Shown: positions 53,288 through 63,306, numbered from the stretch's first letter. The stretch is 64,000 nucleotides of DNA from Leptolyngbya sp. NIES-3755 (GCA_001548435.1 AP017308.1:4101030-4165029), one strand, 5' to 3'. Numbers and translations are program-made. The notes: a model not told the origin generated them from the letters alone.

Positions 53288-56035
53288 ATGATGACTTCAG
53301 TTGCGAAATTACATGAGTTTGTATCTTTCTCGAAAACGCATCTTAAAGGCAATGAAAGGAAAGAAGCTCAGAGCTTTTTGAATGCGTTTTTTCAGGCGTT
53401 TGGATATGAGAATGCGATCGCGGCAGGCGCAGAGTTTGAACAGGGAGTCGCGAAGGGGAGCGCTAAAGGGAATAAAGGCGCAGCAGATTTAGTCTGGAGT
53501 CATCGATTACTGGTGGAAATGAAGTCTCGTGGGGAAAATCTCGCGAATCATTACAGCCAGCTTGAACGATATTGGATGCGATTGACTCCGAAACCTCAGT
53601 ATTCAATTCTTTGTAACTTTGATGAGTTCTGGATTTACGATTTTCATAATCAGGTGGATACGCCTGTTGATGTGATCAAACTTGATGAATTGGTGCATCG
53701 ATCGAGCGCGTTTAATTTCATGGGAAAGGCGAATCATACGCCGATCTTTCGGAATAACCAAGTCGAAATTACAGAACGAAATGCGCGGCTGATTGGTGAA
53801 CTCTATCAAACACTTTTGAAACGGGGAAAACAACAGGGATTTTCTGAGTTTAATGAAGAGGCAATTCAGCGATTTATTTTGCAGTGTGTATTGGCAATGT
53901 TTGCGGAGGATCGTGAATTATTGCCCAAGGATTTGTTTGTGTCTTGTGTGCAGGATTGTATTGATCAGAAAGGCAATTCTTATGATATTTTAGGCGGGCT
54001 GTTTCAGGCGATGAATCAGAAAGGAGTCACACCTCAAGGACGATACAAAGGGGTTGAATATTTTAATGGCGGATTGTTTGCTGAAATTTGCCCGATCGCA
54101 TTAGAAGCGCATGAGTTGGAATTGTTGCAGCATTGTGCTTCTCAGCGGTGGGATCAGGTGCGACCGTCGATTTTTGGCAGCATTTTTACTTCTGCGATCG
54201 ATGCAAAATATCGTCATGCTCATGGGATGCACTATACGTCTGAGGCGGATATTCGACAGATTGTGATTCCGACGATTAGCGAAGATTGGGAGGCTCAGAT
54301 TGAAGGAGCGAATACGCTGAAACAGATACAGGCATTGCATCGGAAGTTACAGACGTATCGGGTGTTAGATCCGGCTTGTGGGTCTGGAAATTTTCTCTAT
54401 GTGGCGTATCAGGAATTGAAGCGGGTTGAAAAACGATTGCTCGATCGAACTTCTGAAATGGGCGGTTCGACGCAGCTTCAAATTGGCGGATTGGTGAGTC
54501 CGAATCAGTTTTTTGGCATGGATACGAATCTGTTTGCGGTGCAGTTGGCGCGGGTCACGATGATGATTGCGCGGAAGATTGCGATCGATACGTTCAAATT
54601 AACCGAATCTGCGTTGCCGTTGGATACGTTGGATCACAATATTGTGTGTCAGGATGCGCTGTTTTCGGAGTGGACAAAGGCAGATGCCATTATTGGAAAT
54701 CCGCCGTTTTTGGGTGGAAAAAAGATTAAGTCTGAACTTGGACAAGATTATGCAGAGAAGCTTTATAAACAGTTTCCCGATGTAAAAGGACAGCCTGATT
54801 ATTGCGTATTTTGGTTTAGGAAAGCGGCGGATTTAATTGATGAAAATGGACGAGTTGGATTCGTTGGAACAAACTCGATCGCTCAAAATACCAGTCGAGT
54901 TGCCAGCTTAGATTATGTTGTTGAAAAAGGTGGGCAGATTCATAACGCAATCTCAACACAGCCTTGGTCGGGCGAAGCGAATGTTCACGTTAGTATGGTG
55001 AATTGGGCGAGAAAGTCACCGCAAAAATATGTGCTTGATAAAGCAGAAGTCGATTTTATTTCTACCTCATTGAAGTGCGAATTGTCTGTTATCTCTGCTT
55101 TTCAACTAGGAGCTAACAAGCAAATTTCATTTCAAGCATGTGAATTGGGTAGTAAAGGATTCATCGTGTCAGAAACTCAGGCAAAATGTTGGATTAGCCA
55201 AGACCTAAAGAATGTTCAGGTTTTGAAACCAATGGTTGATGGTAGAAGTCTTGTCAATCCTCTAGAGCCTTTAGATTGGGTTGTTGATTTTGCTGATATG
55301 GATATTGAGGAAGCAAGTGAATATACATTGCCCTTTCTATGGATTAAGCAGAAAGTTAAGCCTGAACGCGAACATAATAGTAGTAAATCTGTTAGAGAAA
55401 ACTGGTGGCGTTTTCGTCGAATTAGTCCTGTTCTGCGTCAAAAAATCAGCGGTCTATCGTGTTATTTTGCGACTCCTAAAGTATCAAAATATGTCATCTT
55501 TCAGCCAGTTTCTACGACTAATCTTCCGTGTGAAGCAAATATGGTGATTGCATCTGAAGATTTCTATGTTCTTGGAATTCTCACTTCAATTGTTCATCGC
55601 ACCTGGGTGAAAGCGCAAAGTTCAACATTAGAAGATCGCACTCGTTATACGAACACGACCTGTTTTGAAACCTTTCCATTTCCTCAGACGGTGACTCGAT
55701 CGCTAATCCAAGAAATTCGCGGCACGATGCAAGACCTCCACGAATACCGATCGGATCTGATGAATCGTCGCGGCTGGGGCATCACCAAACTCTATAACGA
55801 CTACTTCCACGAACCCTCAAGTCGCCTCTGCAAACTCCACCAACTGCTAGATAAACTCGTCCTGCAAGCCTACCAATTCACACCGAACGATCAGTTACTC
55901 GATCGACTTCTGACGCTCAATCTCGAACTCGCGGAGAAAGAGAAAAACGGCGAACCTGTGATCGGGGCATCTGCTCCTGTGGGCGATCAGAGTCGGGAAA
56001 TGTGCGATCGTATCTTGATCAAAACGCGCTCTTAG
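53288..56035 (+). CDS. MmeI-like type IIL restriction-modification enzyme
   Basis: About 915 residues, close to MmeI (919). The N-terminal nuclease has GAADLVWSHRLLVEMKS with the D...E-x-K triad. A helical linker leads to an N6-adenine methyltransferase core with VLDPACGSGNF (motif I) and IIGNPPFLGGKK (motif IV). A target-recognition region (about 590-790) and a conserved C-terminal helical block (WGITKLYNDYFHEPSS) follow. In this family one polypeptide cuts and methylates one strand, so no separate methylase is needed. The start is ATG 53288 or 53291; 53258 is less likely. DNA composition changes sharply within the recognition region. Confidence 0.87.
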   Translation: MMTSVAKLHEFVSFSKTHLKGNERKEAQSFLNAFFQAFGYENAIAAGAEFEQGVAKGSAKGNKGAADLVWSHRLLVEMKSRGENLANHYSQLERYWMRLTPKPQYSILCNFDEFWIYDFHNQVDTPVDVIKLDELVHRSSAFNFMGKANHTPIFRNNQVEITERNARLIGELYQTLLKRGKQQGFSEFNEEAIQRFILQCVLAMFAEDRELLPKDLFVSCVQDCIDQKGNSYDILGGLFQAMNQKGVTPQGRYKGVEYFNGGLFAEICPIALEAHELELLQHCASQRWDQVRPSIFGSIFTSAIDAKYRHAHGMHYTSEADIRQIVIPTISEDWEAQIEGANTLKQIQALHRKLQTYRVLDPACGSGNFLYVAYQELKRVEKRLLDRTSEMGGSTQLQIGGLVSPNQFFGMDTNLFAVQLARVTMMIARKIAIDTFKLTESALPLDTLDHNIVCQDALFSEWTKADAIIGNPPFLGGKKIKSELGQDYAEKLYKQFPDVKGQPDYCVFWFRKAADLIDENGRVGFVGTNSIAQNTSRVASLDYVVEKGGQIHNAISTQPWSGEANVHVSMVNWARKSPQKYVLDKAEVDFISTSLKCELSVISAFQLGANKQISFQACELGSKGFIVSETQAKCWISQDLKNVQVLKPMVDGRSLVNPLEPLDWVVDFADMDIEEASEYTLPFLWIKQKVKPEREHNSSKSVRENWWRFRRISPVLRQKISGLSCYFATPKVSKYVIFQPVSTTNLPCEANMVIASEDFYVLGILTSIVHRTWVKAQSSTLEDRTRYTNTTCFETFPFPQTVTRSLIQEIRGTMQDLHEYRSDLMNRRGWGITKLYNDYFHEPSSRLCKLHQLLDKLVLQAYQFTPNDQLLDRLLTLNLELAEKEKNGEPVIGASAPVGDQSREMCDRILIKTRS

Positions 56036-56117
56036 GATTAGGCGGATTGCACAATTAATTGACGATCGAAGGGGATCTGTTACCCTTGTGGAGTTCAGTC
56101 TACCCAAGGAGTAAATC

Positions 56118-57443
56118 ATGCCGAATGTAACTCTCCACGCTTTTAACTGGCGCTATACGGATATTATCGAAAACCTGGAATCGATTCGTAAGGCTGGATA
56201 CGGTGCAATCTTGATTCCGCCACTGCTTTATTCTGATCCAAAAGGCGATCAATGGTGGCAACGCTATCAACCCAAAGACTATCGAGTGTTGTTGTCGCAT
56301 CTGGGCGGCAAACGCGATCTGGAACGATTGATCGAAGCCTGTCACAGTGGGAGTTCCAGAATTCAAGTGTATGCCGATCTCGTGATCAATCACATGGCAA
56401 ATGAAGCCAGAGACGATCGCCTTAATTTCCCCGGTGAAGCTGAACTCGCAAACTACAAAGCTGAACCTGCATTATTTGAAGAAAATCGATTGTATGGTGA
56501 TTTGAGTGAAGGCTTGTTTTCGCCGTGGGACTTCAATCAAGCAGGAGAAATCGAAGGCGGCGAATGGAGCGATCGAGGAGCCGTTCAATACCAAAATCTC
56601 TCAGGACTGCCCGACCTCAAAGATTCAGACTGGGTGCTAAAACAACAGCATTTAATGGTGCAAGCTTTAGTCGAAATGGGATTTGATGGATTCCGAATTG
56701 ACGCGATCAAACATCTAACCGAGCACATGATCGATAGTCTTGCCGATACTGCGGCATTTCGGGAATTGTTCTGGTTTGGCGAAGTTTTGACTGGAAGCGA
56801 TCAAGACGAAGCAATTTTCCTCGATCCTTTCCTGCGCGAAACTTGGATATCCGCTTACGATTTCCCCTTATTCCAAACGATTCGCGAAGCCTTTAGCTTT
56901 GGTGGCTCGCTTCGATCGTTATCCAATCCCGAATCTCAAAAGAATGCGCTTCCCTGGAATCGAGCCGTTACGTTTGTGGTTAATCATGATATTCCGCATA
57001 ATGACGGCTTTCGATCGTGGTTGCTCGATCCCCAAGACGAACATTTAGCTTATGCGTATCTCTTGGGTCGAGATGGTGGAGTGCCATTGATCTACTCGGA
57101 TCACAACGAATCAAAATATTCATCCGATCGCGATCGCTGGCTGGATGTCTACAAGCGTCCGGATCTCGTTTCGATGATTCAATTCCACAACGCCGTTCAC
57201 GGACAACCGATGCAAGTTGTATTTGAGAGTGATGTCTTGCTCGTTTTTCGACGCGGGGACAAAGGAATCGTTGCGATTAACAAAAGTAGTGAAAATCAGT
57301 GGGCAGAATTCAGCACATGGGGCTTAAAGAATCCAGGAAAATACCGCGATCTGATTCATCCGCATGAAATCAATTTATCTGGAAACACCTTCTCTCTCTG
57401 GGTTCCGCCTCGTACTGCTCAAATGTGGTTAGCCACTTCCTGA
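56118..57443 (+). CDS. GH13 alpha-amylase family protein
   Basis: A 441-residue alpha-amylase-family enzyme. Conserved regions are DLVINHMANE (I), GFRIDAIKH with the nucleophile Asp (II), FWFGEVLTG with the acid/base Glu (III) and FVVNHDIPHN (IV), in which the usual FxDNHD reads VNHD. No signal peptide, so it acts in the cytosol, probably on glycogen-type alpha-glucans. ATG at 56118 has AGGAG 8 nt upstream. The C-terminal beta domain ends WVPPRTAQMWL. Confidence 0.92.
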   Translation: MPNVTLHAFNWRYTDIIENLESIRKAGYGAILIPPLLYSDPKGDQWWQRYQPKDYRVLLSHLGGKRDLERLIEACHSGSSRIQVYADLVINHMANEARDDRLNFPGEAELANYKAEPALFEENRLYGDLSEGLFSPWDFNQAGEIEGGEWSDRGAVQYQNLSGLPDLKDSDWVLKQQHLMVQALVEMGFDGFRIDAIKHLTEHMIDSLADTAAFRELFWFGEVLTGSDQDEAIFLDPFLRETWISAYDFPLFQTIREAFSFGGSLRSLSNPESQKNALPWNRAVTFVVNHDIPHNDGFRSWLLDPQDEHLAYAYLLGRDGGVPLIYSDHNESKYSSDRDRWLDVYKRPDLVSMIQFHNAVHGQPMQVVFESDVLLVFRRGDKGIVAINKSSENQWAEFSTWGLKNPGKYRDLIHPHEINLSGNTFSLWVPPRTAQMWLATS

Positions 57444-57482
57444 AAACGAGATAAAATTACCCTCTGAATCCGTAAGTAATTC

Positions 57483-58841
57483 GTGAAGCTGATGGGACGT
57501 ATCTTTATCTCTGCTGGACATGGAAGTCGTGTCAATGGAATCACCGATCCGGGGGCGGTTGTTGCCGGAACCACCGAAGCGAGAGAGATGATTCTCACCC
57601 GCGATCTCGTCGTCACTGAACTACGATCGAGGGGGGTTGAAGTCCTATCAGTGCCCGATAATCTCAATGCGACTCAAGCGATTAGTTGGATCAATTCCCG
57701 CGCTCGTCCCGATGATGTCGCTTTAGAAATTCGAGCCGATGCGTTTACAAATCCTGGAGTCAGAGGCGCAACCGTCTACTTTATTGCCAATAACGATCAG
57801 CGTCGTCGCAATGCAGAACAGTTATTGCTGGCTCTGATTCGTCGCGTTCCCCAGTTGCCAAGTCGAGGAGCCAGACCGGATACGGATACTGGATTGGGGA
57901 GTTTACCGTTTACACGCCAAATTGTTTGCGGATCGCTCTTGATGACGGTGGGATTTTTAACCAATCCAGACGATCGCTTTATTATTCAAAATCAGCGTCG
58001 AGATGTCGCTCTTGGAATTGCAGATGGTTTAGTCGCTTGGGTGCGGGGAACTGCATTACCGCCCGATCCGAACTCGATCGTCTATCCCGAAATCAACATC
58101 AGCATCAATGGACAAGTCTATGGCGAGAAAGGGATTCTGGTAAATGGAAATGCTTATATTCCGATCGATTTAACCGATCGTTTAGGACTTGATCTATCCA
58201 GGGAGCCGAATATTCGCCGCTTGAATTATCGCCAAGTCGTATTTGTGAAAGCAGTCGATTTGAGAGACTTTACGATCGGGGTCGGTTGGGACGCTAAAAC
58301 GCGAACTGTGATACTCCGCTCAATCTTAAAGGTCTGTCCTGGAGCGCTCGATCGGCTTATGGGCAATGGCAATACTACCTCTGTCCAGTTGATCATGTTC
58401 CTCAAGAGCAATAACGAAGCAGCCTTATCCCAGTTTCCGCAGATTGCAGATTTGTATCGACAAGAAGGCTCGATCGAAGGCATCAATTACGATATTGCTT
58501 TCAGCCAAATGCTGCTCGAAACGAACTATCTGAGATTTGGTGGAGAAATTAAAGCAACACAGAACAATTTTGCTGGATTAGGGGATGTCGGCGGTGGACC
58601 TCAAGGCGCAAGTTTTCCGAATGCTCAGATTGGAGTGAGAGCGCACATTCAATTACTCAAAGCGTATGCCAGTACAGAACCCTTAGTGCAAGAAGTGGTC
58701 GCCCCTCGATTTCGATTTGTGACACGGGGAATTGCGCCGCTGGTCGATCAACTCAGTGGGCGATGGTCAGCCGATCCGCAATATGGGGCGAAGATTACGG
58801 CAATTCTGCGGCGTTATTACGAAATGGTGCAGATTTTGTAG
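57483..58841 (+). CDS. N-acetylmuramoyl-L-alanine amidase with a glucosaminidase domain
   Basis: A 452-residue cell-wall hydrolase. The N-terminal amidase_3 domain has ISAGHGSRVNG and a later LEIRADAF in place of the usual SxHxNA. A middle domain reads like a copper-amine-oxidase N-terminal or stalk domain (INGQVYGEKGILVNGNAYIPI). The C-terminal glucosaminidase-type domain has DIAFSQMLLETNYLRFGG and NNFAGLG. There is no signal peptide, unusual for a wall enzyme. The start is GTG 57483 or ATG 57492. The catalytic His of the amidase (SAHxNA) appears to be replaced by Arg, so amidase activity is doubtful. Confidence 0.85.
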   Translation: MKLMGRIFISAGHGSRVNGITDPGAVVAGTTEAREMILTRDLVVTELRSRGVEVLSVPDNLNATQAISWINSRARPDDVALEIRADAFTNPGVRGATVYFIANNDQRRRNAEQLLLALIRRVPQLPSRGARPDTDTGLGSLPFTRQIVCGSLLMTVGFLTNPDDRFIIQNQRRDVALGIADGLVAWVRGTALPPDPNSIVYPEINISINGQVYGEKGILVNGNAYIPIDLTDRLGLDLSREPNIRRLNYRQVVFVKAVDLRDFTIGVGWDAKTRTVILRSILKVCPGALDRLMGNGNTTSVQLIMFLKSNNEAALSQFPQIADLYRQEGSIEGINYDIAFSQMLLETNYLRFGGEIKATQNNFAGLGDVGGGPQGASFPNAQIGVRAHIQLLKAYASTEPLVQEVVAPRFRFVTRGIAPLVDQLSGRWSADPQYGAKITAILRRYYEMVQIL

Positions 58842-58956
58842 AACCTGTCTTCTCAAAAGATTTTTGCTTCGATCTGAAAACTCTGAACTACACTGAAAAC
58901 GCAGATTTTCGAGCTTCCTAATTCTTCAAAGGCTTTCAATCGAGGAGTCTACCCCT

Positions 58957-60003
58957 ATGCGTCACAGTTCCCTCAATCCCAAACTCCAACAGGCATTAAG
59001 CTGTCTCGATTTGCGCTTAGAAGACGAACTGACTCGATACCGACGACAAAGAGCCGGATTGAGCGTTGCCCCGATCGTCATGCGCCCCAAACAGCCGAAG
59101 AAATCGATCGAGCAACCCCAATCCAATCCCGATGCTCCCCCAAAAGCGATTTCGTTCGATCTGGGTAAACCTGCCATGCCAGAGATTGATGCGATCGACG
59201 ATGAAAGCGCCATGATCCCCTATGAGCCAGAAACCGCTGGAGATGCCTTATTTGAAATGGCAAACGCAGGCGAACCGACTCCCCCCGATGACTATCTCGA
59301 ATCCTCCGAGCATCTTTTGAGAAGCCTTGAGCGCGAAGAAGCGAAAGTCGAAGTCGAACGTGGATTTTTGCACAGTCTATCTACGCCACTCGGAATCGGT
59401 TCAATGTTGACGCTCTTACTATCGAGCGCAATGTTGGGCTACGTGATTATGAACCCTTCGATCTTGAATGCAATCGCTCAGAGATTTACTCAGCCTGAAG
59501 TCGCAGAAACTCCAGTCGCAGAAGTCCCAACTGGAGAGATTTCTAATTCTCCACGACTCGATCGAGACGAATTCTCTGATCTCGGTTTAGATACCTTCTC
59601 GGTCGTCAGAACCCAACCTGCTCCCGTTGCCGTTTCTCCCTCTCCAAGTCCTTCCCCAACCGCCTCACCCGCTGCCCCAACCGCGATCGTCCCTCCGATC
59701 GCATCGCCCTCACCTTCCCCAGTTACAAGCTCACCCGTTCTTCTGCCCTCGATTACCGTTCCTCAAACTCCAAATCCTCCCGCTGCTGCACCCCGCACCC
59801 CCCAGCGTTCTCAATACTACCGAGTCGAAATCCCCTTCACGGGCGATCAATCCCTTGCTGCCGCCCGTCAAATCGTCCCGGATGCCTTTGTCCGTTCTGA
59901 TGGCAAAATCCAGCTTGCCGCCACCGCAACAGCATCCGAAGCCCAACAAAAAGCCCAAGACTTCAAAAATCGCGGACTCGCTGCCGCCGTTCAGAAGCCC
60001 TAA
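58957..60003 (+). CDS. Single-pass membrane protein with SPOR-like C-terminus
   Basis: A 348-residue protein. The N-terminal 150 residues are charged and cytosolic, followed by one helix (TLLLSSAMLGYVIMNPSIL). A proline/serine/threonine-rich linker (about 225-285) leads to a C-terminal domain of 65 residues (YYRVEIPFTGDQSLAAARQ, QKAQDFKNRGLAAAVQ) that resembles SPOR peptidoglycan-binding domains. It probably links the plasma membrane to the wall. ATG at 58957 has GAGGAG upstream. Confidence 0.75.
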   Translation: MRHSSLNPKLQQALSCLDLRLEDELTRYRRQRAGLSVAPIVMRPKQPKKSIEQPQSNPDAPPKAISFDLGKPAMPEIDAIDDESAMIPYEPETAGDALFEMANAGEPTPPDDYLESSEHLLRSLEREEAKVEVERGFLHSLSTPLGIGSMLTLLLSSAMLGYVIMNPSILNAIAQRFTQPEVAETPVAEVPTGEISNSPRLDRDEFSDLGLDTFSVVRTQPAPVAVSPSPSPSPTASPAAPTAIVPPIASPSPSPVTSSPVLLPSITVPQTPNPPAAAPRTPQRSQYYRVEIPFTGDQSLAAARQIVPDAFVRSDGKIQLAATATASEAQQKAQDFKNRGLAAAVQKP

Positions 60004-60099
60004 TCTAACGATCGTTAGACGAATCGATTCCATCTCGTGCGGTAGGATTTAGAAGAAAAGCGTCGATCGCGGATTGAATTCTTGCTGGGAGTTGCTGAT

Positions 60100-60828
60100 A
60101 TGGGACTGTTTGACCGAATTTGGCGGGCGATTCGTGCGAATCTCAATCACCTTATTGGAGAGTTGGAAGACCCAGAAAAAATTCTGGAACAGACTGTCAT
60201 CGACATGCAGGATGATTTGATTCGGCTGCGGCAAGCGGTGGCTCAAGCGATCGCTACTCAAAAGCGAACGGAACGTCAAGCAACTCAAGCTCGATCGAGT
60301 TCTGAAGAATGGTATCGTCGCGCTCAGTTGGCATTATCCAAAGGCGACGAGAATTTGGCACGTGAAGCGCTTGCCCGTCGAAAGAGCTATGTCGAAACCG
60401 CGAATGCGATGGAATCCCAATTAGAGCAGCAAAGTTCTGTGGTGAAACAACTGAAGCAGAACATGTTGAAGCTCGAAGGCAAGATTTCAGAAGCCAAGAC
60501 CAAGAAAGATATGTACATTGCACGAGCACGATCGGCAAAAGCCTCTGAACAACTCAATGAAATGCTCAATCGAGTGGGAACGGGAAGCGCGATGAGTGCG
60601 TTTGAGCGAATGGAAGACAAAGTATTGCAATTAGAAGCGCGATCGGAAGCAATGGCGGAATTAGGTGGCGATGATCTAGAAAAGCGGTTTGAAGCACTGG
60701 GACAAGGCGATGATCTGGATGCAGAACTGGCAGCAATGAAAGATCAAATTAGTGGAAAATTACCGCCTGCGACTCCGCAAATCGATCCAGAGTTGGAGAA
60801 ACTGCGATCGGAAATTCGGGGTTCTTAG
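60100..60828 (+). CDS. vipp1: PspA/IM30 family protein (Vipp1)
   Basis: A 242-residue coiled-coil protein of the ESCRT-III-like PspA/IM30 family, needed for thylakoid membrane maintenance. It starts MGLFDRIWRAIRANLNHLI (amphipathic helix) and has long helices with EDPEKILEQTVIDMQ and MEDKVLQLEARSEAM. A C-terminal extension (LPPATPQIDPELEKLRSEI) beyond the PspA length supports Vipp1 over PspA. ATG at 60100 is the family start; the frame to 60082 adds six non-conserved residues. Confidence 0.93.
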   Translation: MGLFDRIWRAIRANLNHLIGELEDPEKILEQTVIDMQDDLIRLRQAVAQAIATQKRTERQATQARSSSEEWYRRAQLALSKGDENLAREALARRKSYVETANAMESQLEQQSSVVKQLKQNMLKLEGKISEAKTKKDMYIARARSAKASEQLNEMLNRVGTGSAMSAFERMEDKVLQLEARSEAMAELGGDDLEKRFEALGQGDDLDAELAAMKDQISGKLPPATPQIDPELEKLRSEIRGS

Positions 60829-60896
60829 GACGATAGATAGACGGCATTCCAGTTCATAAGTTCTATAACAGTCATGACGAGATCAAACCGATAATC

Positions 60897-61286
60897 ATGA
60901 CAGTACAAGACCTGAGAAAAAGTGACATGATGGCGCACCTAATCGACTCTCTCGAAGCGGGTGAGGACATTGGACACTACGGACGTTTAGTATTTGCAAT
61001 GGTGGCGCGTCATTTCCTATCCAAAGAAGAAGTGCTCGAATATTTGCTCAAAGATCAAGACTGCGACGAAGCAGAAGCAAAATCGCTCTATCAACAAGTC
61101 GAAGGCAAAGACTACAATCCCCCCAAGCGCGATCGAGTTCTGGCATGGCAACAAGAGCAAGAGTTCCCGATTTGCCCAAATCCCGATGATCCGGATGCTT
61201 GCAATGTGTATCGCGATCTAGAATTTCCACAGCACGTCTACGAACATATTTCGAGCTACTACGAACACAAGGCTGAAGCAAAATAG
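60897..61286 (+). CDS. Conserved hypothetical protein
   Basis: A 129-residue acidic soluble protein (MTVQDLRKSDMMAHLIDSL) with GEDIGHYGRLVFAMVARHFL and a Cys-containing segment FPICPNPDDPDACNVY. I recognise no domain. The composition and length look like a conserved cyanobacterial family, possibly linked to vipp1 upstream by position only. A weak hairpin (GAAGTGC with GCACTTC, about 61320-61355) follows it. Confidence 0.7.
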   Translation: MTVQDLRKSDMMAHLIDSLEAGEDIGHYGRLVFAMVARHFLSKEEVLEYLLKDQDCDEAEAKSLYQQVEGKDYNPPKRDRVLAWQQEQEFPICPNPDDPDACNVYRDLEFPQHVYEHISSYYEHKAEAK

Positions 61287-61395
61287 GCTGTTTTAACTCA
61301 GCCAGATTAAGACATTCTGGAAGTGCTCTCAAAGCTGAAATTTGGGGGCACTTCTCTGCTTTGATATGTGAGTACTACACTGTGATTCAAAAACG

Positions 61396-61785
61396 ATGCA
61401 GTATTCCTACACGATTCTCTACGTTAGAGAAGTTGCTCAAGCCGTTGAATTCTATGAAAATGCTCTCGGATTAAAGCAGCGGTTTATTCACGAAAGCGGA
61501 CAATATGCAGAAATGCAGACTGAAACAACGACGCTTGCTTTTGCTGCGATCGACCTTGCAAAATCCAATCTTCCCCAAGGCTTTCAGGAAACCAACTTAT
61601 CAGATTTACCCACTGGAGTCGAAATTGGGTTTGTCACCGAAGATGTTCCAGCAGTATTTGAGAATGCAGTCAAAGCGGGAGCTACGATCGTCGTCGAACC
61701 GAAAGTGAAACCTTGGGGGCAGACTGTTGCGTATGTTCGTGATTTAGATGGTGTGCTGGTTTCGATTAACAGTCCGATGGGGTGA
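61396..61785 (+). CDS. VOC family protein (glyoxalase/bleomycin-resistance fold)
   Basis: A 129-residue protein with the two beta-alpha-beta-beta-beta modules of the vicinal oxygen chelate fold. The first opens [22 protein letters not shown], and the second carries [21 protein letters not shown] and ends [17 protein letters not shown]. Members include lyases, dioxygenases and resistance proteins, so the activity cannot be assigned. Confidence 0.9.
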   Translation: MQYSYTILYVREVAQAVEFYENALGLKQRFIHESGQYAEMQTETTTLAFAAIDLAKSNLPQGFQETNLSDLPTGVEIGFVTEDVPAVFENAVKAGATIVVEPKVKPWGQTVAYVRDLDGVLVSINSPMG

Positions 61786-61825
61786 AGGATAGAATTCTCG
61801 CCACTCTACCCTTCGGTTTTTCACT

Positions 61826-63220
61826 TTATCTCTGAGCCACTCCATCTTCTCTCGCAGCACGTTGAACAGCGGCTGAAACCACCGTCGCAACTCGTTCATC
61901 GAATACAGATGGGATGATATGTTCTCGATCGAGATCTTCTGTTTTAATCAAAGATGCGATCGCTAACGCCGCCTGCAAATACATATTGGTCGTAAATGCA
62001 GAAGCTCGACAATCTAATGCACCCCGGAACACACCCGGAAACGCCAACACATTATTAATTTGATTCGGATAGTCGCTTCGTCCGGTTGCCATCACTGCAA
62101 CATTATCTCGAACTAATTCAGGCTGAATCTCAGGAATGGGATTTGCCATTGCAAACACGATCGGATCAGTTGCCATCGATTTCACCATTTCAGGTGTGAC
62201 CACTCCAGGCGCACTCACCCCCAAGAACACATCTGCGCCGTTCATCGCATCCGCAAGCTTTCCAGATTGTTCCACTGCAAAAGCGCGTTTTTGATCGTTC
62301 AAATCAGTTCGATCGACAGACAAAATTCCTTTCGAGTCGCACATGATGATGTCAGTCGCACCACTTTTTTGTAATAGAGTTGCGATCGCGACTCCAGCAG
62401 CGCCCGCACCATTAATCACAATCCGAATCTCTGACATTGGTTTCTTCACGAGCTTGAGCGCATTCGTTAGAGCGGCAAGAGTGACGATCGCAGTTCCATG
62501 CTGATCATCGTGGAACACTGGAATATTCAACTCTCTCTGGAGTCTTGCCTCGATTTCAAAACAGCGAGGAGCCGCAATATCTTCTAAGTTCACCCCTCCA
62601 AATACAGGTGCAATTCGCTTCACCGTTTCGACAATTTCATCTGTATCTTGAGTCGCTAAACAAATCGGGAACGCATCAAGCCCGCCAAATTCTTTAAACA
62701 GCATCGCCTTCCCTTCCATCACAGGCATGGATGCTTCAGCCCCTAAGTTTCCTAATCCTAAAACCGCGCTCCCATCCGTTACGATCGCCACCATGTTCTG
62801 CTTCACGGTCAATTCATAGACTCGTTTTGGATCTTCAGCGATCGCAGTACAAATCCTTCCCACGCCAGGAGTATATGCCATCGCGAGATCTGCCTGTCCT
62901 CTGAGGGGAATCTTACTAACAACGCTAATTTTGCCACCGCGATGCAGCGTGAATGTTCGATCGTACACATCCAGTACTTTGATATGAGGTAAATCTTTCA
63001 CCGCTTGCACGATCGTTTCTGCATGTTCGGTACTGGCAGCATCAACCGTGATATCTCGCATCGAAATATCGCGGGTTTGCTCGATGAGATCAATTTGTCC
63101 CATACTGCCCCCAAGCGTCGAAATCGCTTTGATGACACTTGCGAACATTCCGGGACGATTGGGAACCTGAAACCGGATCGTCAAGCTAAAACTGGAATTG
63201 GGAGTTAGAAGGTCTGACAT
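61826..63220 (-). CDS. NAD(P)-dependent malic enzyme with N-terminal ACT domain
   Basis: A 464-residue enzyme that would oxidatively decarboxylate malate to pyruvate. Residues 10-85 form an ACT-like regulatory domain (FQVPNRPGMFASVIKAISTLGG). The catalytic core has AYTPGVGRICTAI, VTDGSAVLGLGNLG, the metal-binding HDDQHGTAIVTLAA and NGAGAAGVAIATLL. The ACT domain probably binds a small effector. It is monocistronic, convergent with the VOC gene. Confidence 0.95.
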   Translation of the reverse strand: MSDLLTPNSSFSLTIRFQVPNRPGMFASVIKAISTLGGSMGQIDLIEQTRDISMRDITVDAASTEHAETIVQAVKDLPHIKVLDVYDRTFTLHRGGKISVVSKIPLRGQADLAMAYTPGVGRICTAIAEDPKRVYELTVKQNMVAIVTDGSAVLGLGNLGAEASMPVMEGKAMLFKEFGGLDAFPICLATQDTDEIVETVKRIAPVFGGVNLEDIAAPRCFEIEARLQRELNIPVFHDDQHGTAIVTLAALTNALKLVKKPMSEIRIVINGAGAAGVAIATLLQKSGATDIIMCDSKGILSVDRTDLNDQKRAFAVEQSGKLADAMNGADVFLGVSAPGVVTPEMVKSMATDPIVFAMANPIPEIQPELVRDNVAVMATGRSDYPNQINNVLAFPGVFRGALDCRASAFTTNMYLQAALAIASLIKTEDLDREHIIPSVFDERVATVVSAAVQRAAREDGVAQR

Positions 63221-63306
63221 GAGAAGAGTGATTTGCGACTCGGCAAATCTTACCGCAATACCGGGGCATGAATTGTAAGTAGCGAACGACTAAGGATGAT
63301 CTTCAG

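Noticed and set aside
53288-56035. PglX or BREX methylase as an identity for the large methyltransferase
   Set aside because: The N-terminal nuclease triad, a total length close to MmeI and the lack of any brx or pgl neighbours fit type IIL better.
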